A stretch of DNA of 64,000 nucleotides from Actinomycetota bacterium (GTDB taxonomy: Bacteria; Actinomycetota; Coriobacteriia; Anaerosomatales; Anaerosomataceae), in assembly GCA_009668945.1 (NCBI GenBank), contig SBEH01000001.1:305776-369775 (forward strand). The letters run 5' to 3'. How positions within the stretch are numbered: the first letter of the stretch is position 1; each line of letters opens with the position of its first letter. A program made the position numbers and the translations under genes. The notes below the pieces were generated by a model. It ran no database searches. It was not told the DNA's origin and saw nothing but the letters and a program-made list of their open reading frames with translations. Shown here piece by piece: positions 61,372 through 64,000 of this stretch.

Positions 61372-61857
61372 TTATGCGTCGCGACTGCCGCGCGCCAGGG
61401 CGATCTTGCCGGTCCGTGCGAGCTCCTTGATTCCGTATGCCCGGAGCAGGTCCTCCATGGCGGCGAGCTTGTCGCTCGTGCCGGTCGCCTCGATCGTGAG
61501 CGAGTTCTTGCCGACGTCCACGATCTTGGCCCGGAAGACGTTCGCGATCTCGATGATCTCGTGGCGCCGTTCGGGAGCGGCGTTCACCTTGTAGAGCACC
61601 AGTTCGCGGTCGATCATGTCCTTCGGGTCCAGGTCCTGGATCTTGATGACGTTGATGAGCTTGTGAAGCTGCTTGGTGATCTGCTCGATCGGCGTCTCTT
61701 CGGCCGAGACCACGATCGTCATGCGCGAGAGCGTGGGGTCCTCGGTCTCGCCCACGGCGAGCGAGTCGATGTTGAAGCCGCGGCGGGCGAAGAGTGACGC
61801 CACGCGCGTGAGCACTCCGGGCTTGTTCTCCACGAGCACTGACAGCGTGTGCTTCAT
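61372..61857 (-). CDS. ilvN: acetolactate synthase small (regulatory) subunit
   Basis: 161 residues from ATG 61857 (GTG 61860 is also possible). N-terminal ACT domain: LSVLVENKPGVLTRVASLFARRGFN, SLAVGETEDPTLSRMTIVV, and EQITKQLHKLINVIKIQDL. The C-terminal half (ELVLYKVNAAPERRHEIIEIAN) is the activation domain. Binds valine and activates IlvB. The start overlaps the ilvB stop by 1 nt, behind GGAGG. Confidence 0.95.
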   Translation of the reverse strand: MKHTLSVLVENKPGVLTRVASLFARRGFNIDSLAVGETEDPTLSRMTIVVSAEETPIEQITKQLHKLINVIKIQDLDPKDMIDRELVLYKVNAAPERRHEIIEIANVFRAKIVDVGKNSLTIEATGTSDKLAAMEDLLRAYGIKELARTGKIALARGSRDA

Positions 61858-63605
61858 CACTCCATCACCTCCTCGAAGAGCTCGTCGTCGAGCATCTCGG
61901 ACACCGGGCCACCCGGGATGCCGCCGAGCATCTCGTCGATGGAGCCGCCGGGCGCCACCATCGGGAACACGTTCTCCTCGCGCTCGACCCGCACGTCCAC
62001 GATCGCGGGCCCGTCGAAGTCGAAGGCCGCCTTGAGGGCGCGGTCAAGCTCGGACAGCTTCGTCACGCGCGCCCCGAAGGCGCCGTACGCCTCGGCGAGC
62101 TTGACGAAATCCGGGCAGTCCTGCGGCAGCGTCGAGGACGAGTACCGGTGCTCGTAGAAGAGCTCCTGCCACTGCCGCACCATGCCGAGGTAGCCGTTGT
62201 TGAGGATCACGACCTTCACCGGCAGCTTGTTGATGCTCGCCGTGGCCAGCTCCTGCGAGTTCATCTGGATCGAACCGTCGCCTGCGATGTCCACCACGAG
62301 GTAGTCGGGCCGGCCGAGCTGCGCGCCGATCGCCGCCGGCAGGCCGAAGCCCATGGTGCCGAGGCCGCCGGAGGACGCCCACGTGCGCGGCTCGCGGATC
62401 TTGAGGTACTGGCACGCCCACATCTGGTTCTGGCCCACCTCGGTGCAGTAGACTGTCGGCCGGTCCTTCGTGAGCTCGCGAACGCGCTCGACGACCTGCT
62501 GCGGCAGAATGGCGCCGTCTTGCGCGTGGTAGTGGAACGGGTAGCGCGTGCGCCAGTCGTCGATCACGCGCATCCAGGCCTCGGTACGCGGCTCGGCGTT
62601 CATCTTGCGCAGCTCAGCGGTAATGCCGGTGATCACGGCTTTCGCATCGCCCACTATCGGAAGATCTACGCGGCGGTTCTTGCCGATCTCCGCGGGATCG
62701 ATATCGGCGTGGACGACCTTCGCTTTCGTCGCGAACGTGGCGAGCTTGCCCGTCACGCGGTCGTCGAAGCGCACGCCGATGCCGAAGAGCAGGTCGGTCT
62801 CGGTGATCGCGTAGTTGGTGAACTTGCCGCCGTGCATGCCGGGCATGCCCACGAAGAGATGATGGTCCTCCGGAAACGCGCCCTTGCCCATGAGGGTCGT
62901 CACCACAGGCAGCTGCATAAGCTCAGCGAGCTCCTTGAGTTCCTTCGAGGCGTTGGCGGCCAGCACGCCGCCGCCCACGTACAGCAGCGGCTTGCGCGCC
63001 TTGGAGATGAGCGTGGCGGCGTCCTTGATCTGCTTCGCGTGGCCCTTGACGGTGGGCTTGTAGCCCGGCAGGTTCACCCGCTCGGGGTACTTGTACGCCA
63101 CCTCACCGCGCGAGATGTCCACCGGCAGGTCGATGAGCACGGGCCCCGGACGGCCGGTAGAGGCGATGTGGAACGCCTCGGCCATGATCTCGGGAATCTG
63201 CTCGGAATCATCACACAGGTAGTTGTGCTTGGTGATCGGGATCGTGATGCCGGTGATGTCGGTCTCCTGGAACGCGTCCGTGCCGAGGACGTGGGTGGCC
63301 ACCTGGCCGGTGATCACCACTAGCGGCACGGAGTCCATGTACGCGTTCGCGATGCCGGTGACGGTGTTGGCCGCCCCCGGACCGCTCGTGACGATCACGA
63401 CGCCGACCTTGCCCGTCACACGCGCGTACGCGTCGGCCGCGTGCGCCGCGCCCTGCTCGTGACGCGTGAGGATGACGCGGATGCCCTCGGTGTCGTACAG
63501 CGCGTCGAACAGTGGCAGTACCACGCCGCCGGGGTAGCCGAATACGACTTCCACTCCCTCTGCCTGGAGTGATTTCACGATGGCCTGTGCGCCGGTCACT
63601 TTCAT
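61857..63605 (-). CDS. ilvB: acetolactate synthase large (catalytic) subunit
   Basis: 582 residues, ThDP-, FAD- and Mg-dependent. VFGYPGGVVLPLFDAL near 19-34, catalytic Glu in LTRHEQGAAHAADAYAR near 46-62, TSGPGAANTVTGIANAYMDSVP near 75, and Mg/ThDP binding in DIAGDGSIQMNSQELATA and NNGYLGMVRQWQELFY near 445-490. Makes acetolactate/acetohydroxybutyrate. ATG 63605 follows AGGAGGTG at 6 nt. ilvD lies 60 nt upstream on the same strand. Confidence 0.97.
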   Translation of the reverse strand: MKVTGAQAIVKSLQAEGVEVVFGYPGGVVLPLFDALYDTEGIRVILTRHEQGAAHAADAYARVTGKVGVVIVTSGPGAANTVTGIANAYMDSVPLVVITGQVATHVLGTDAFQETDITGITIPITKHNYLCDDSEQIPEIMAEAFHIASTGRPGPVLIDLPVDISRGEVAYKYPERVNLPGYKPTVKGHAKQIKDAATLISKARKPLLYVGGGVLAANASKELKELAELMQLPVVTTLMGKGAFPEDHHLFVGMPGMHGGKFTNYAITETDLLFGIGVRFDDRVTGKLATFATKAKVVHADIDPAEIGKNRRVDLPIVGDAKAVITGITAELRKMNAEPRTEAWMRVIDDWRTRYPFHYHAQDGAILPQQVVERVRELTKDRPTVYCTEVGQNQMWACQYLKIREPRTWASSGGLGTMGFGLPAAIGAQLGRPDYLVVDIAGDGSIQMNSQELATASINKLPVKVVILNNGYLGMVRQWQELFYEHRYSSSTLPQDCPDFVKLAEAYGAFGARVTKLSELDRALKAAFDFDGPAIVDVRVEREENVFPMVAPGGSIDEMLGGIPGGPVSEMLDDELFEEVME

Positions 63606-63665
63606 GCGTTCACCTCCTGCTGGTGCCTCCGATTCCAGGGTTCGCAGAAATGCGAACCTGCGTGC

Positions 63666-64000
63666 TCACTCGAGCACTGCGCCCTTGTCGGCGCTCGTCA
63701 CGAACCGTCCGTACCGCGCGAGATAGCCGGTCTTGACCTTTGGATCGGGGGCTGTCCACTCGCGCGCGCGGACTGCGAGGAACTCGTCGGTGACCTCGAG
63801 GGTGAGCGTGCCGGCATCGATGTCGATCGAGATGGTGTCGCCCTCCTCCACGAGCGCAATCGGCCCGCCCTCGGCGGCCTCCGGGCTCACGTGCCCGATC
63901 GACGCGCCGCTCGTGGCGCCGCTGAAGCGGCCGTCGGTGATGAGCGCAACGCTCTTGGCGAGCCCCATGCCCTTCACCGACGAGGTCGGCGAGAGCATCT
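63666..64000 (-). CDS. ilvD: dihydroxy-acid dehydratase, C-terminal part (window edge)
   Basis: The last 110 residues or so are visible; the N-terminus lies beyond base 64000. [31 protein letters not shown] is the conserved C-terminal block of IlvD, and [19 protein letters not shown] is its usual end. Converts dihydroxy acids to 2-oxo acids for Val, Leu and Ile. First gene of the visible ilv operon. Confidence 0.93.
   Translation of the reverse strand, partial: MLSPTSSVKGMGLAKSVALITDGRFSGATSGASIGHVSPEAAEGGPIALVEEGDTISIDIDAGTLTLEVTDEFLAVRAREWTAPDPKVKTGYLARYGRFVTSADKGAVLE

Overview
The window is 64 kb of GC-rich bacterial DNA in which almost every base is coding. GTG starts, 4-nt ATGA/GTGA gene overlaps and AGGAGG-type ribosome sites are common. 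GC-rich style, short-HacA-type LeuC/LeuD, a class V aminotransferase beside serA, multihaem c-type cytochromes and the absence of LPS-core genes suggest a deep-branching anaerobic actinobacterium (Coriobacteriia / OPB41-Anaerosomatales-like). That placement is inference only; no rRNA gene is present.

The backbone, all on the minus strand, is branched-chain amino acid and serine biosynthesis. Read from the right it runs ilvD(partial)-ilvB-ilvN-ilvC, class V aminotransferase-serA, leuL-leuA, leuC, leuD, leuB, ilvE, cimA(partial). The order is canonical, but the genes are separated by cell-surface and respiratory blocks. Five O-antigen-ligase/polymerase-like membrane proteins with long C-terminal regions sit next to leu/ilv genes (3686, 9481, 42437, 44409, 53627). 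A six-gene electron-transfer block (46.7-52.2 kb: cytochromes with 11+1, 12 and 6 haem motifs, a membrane NHL propeller and a TPR protein, plus the adjoining leuD side) lies between leuC and leuD. A 31-kb glycan island (11.5-42.4 kb) lies between the leuD side and leuB.

The glycan island has four parts. (1) 11.5-17.6 kb: a methyltransferase and a WbpB/WbpE/WbpD/WecB(WbpI)-type set for a 2,3-diacetamido-2,3-dideoxy-uronic acid nucleotide sugar, plus a GT4 glycosyltransferase. (2) 17.8-26.7 kb, plus strand: three tandem paralogues of an uncharacterised glycosyltransferase-like family, an AsnB-type amidotransferase, a methyltransferase and two SDR epimerases. (3) 34.3-26.7 kb, minus strand: a tight operon of zinc-ribbon methyltransferase, deacetylase-like protein, a second AsnB, formyltransferase, WbqC-like protein, glycosyltransferase and SDR epimerase. 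(4) 34.5-42.4 kb, plus strand: an ABC flippase-like exporter, then a PglA-PglC-like fusion, PglD, PglE and PglF (di-N-acetyl-bacillosamine priming). A mazEF toxin-antitoxin pair is spliced in between pglD and pglE.

Defence or addiction elements are a HepT/MntA pair whose MntA-like antitoxin carries an N-terminal excisionase-type HTH (6.5-7.3 kb), the mazEF pair (38.8-39.4 kb), and a decayed XRE-antitoxin tail between leuA and serA. The clearest regulatory element is a leaderless, leucine-rich leader peptide (leuL) with an overlapping hairpin ahead of leuA. No tRNA, rRNA, CRISPR array, transposase or phage gene was recognised. The only gene-free stretch near 300 bases or more is 57056-57494, which holds leuL, the XRE remnant and a terminator.
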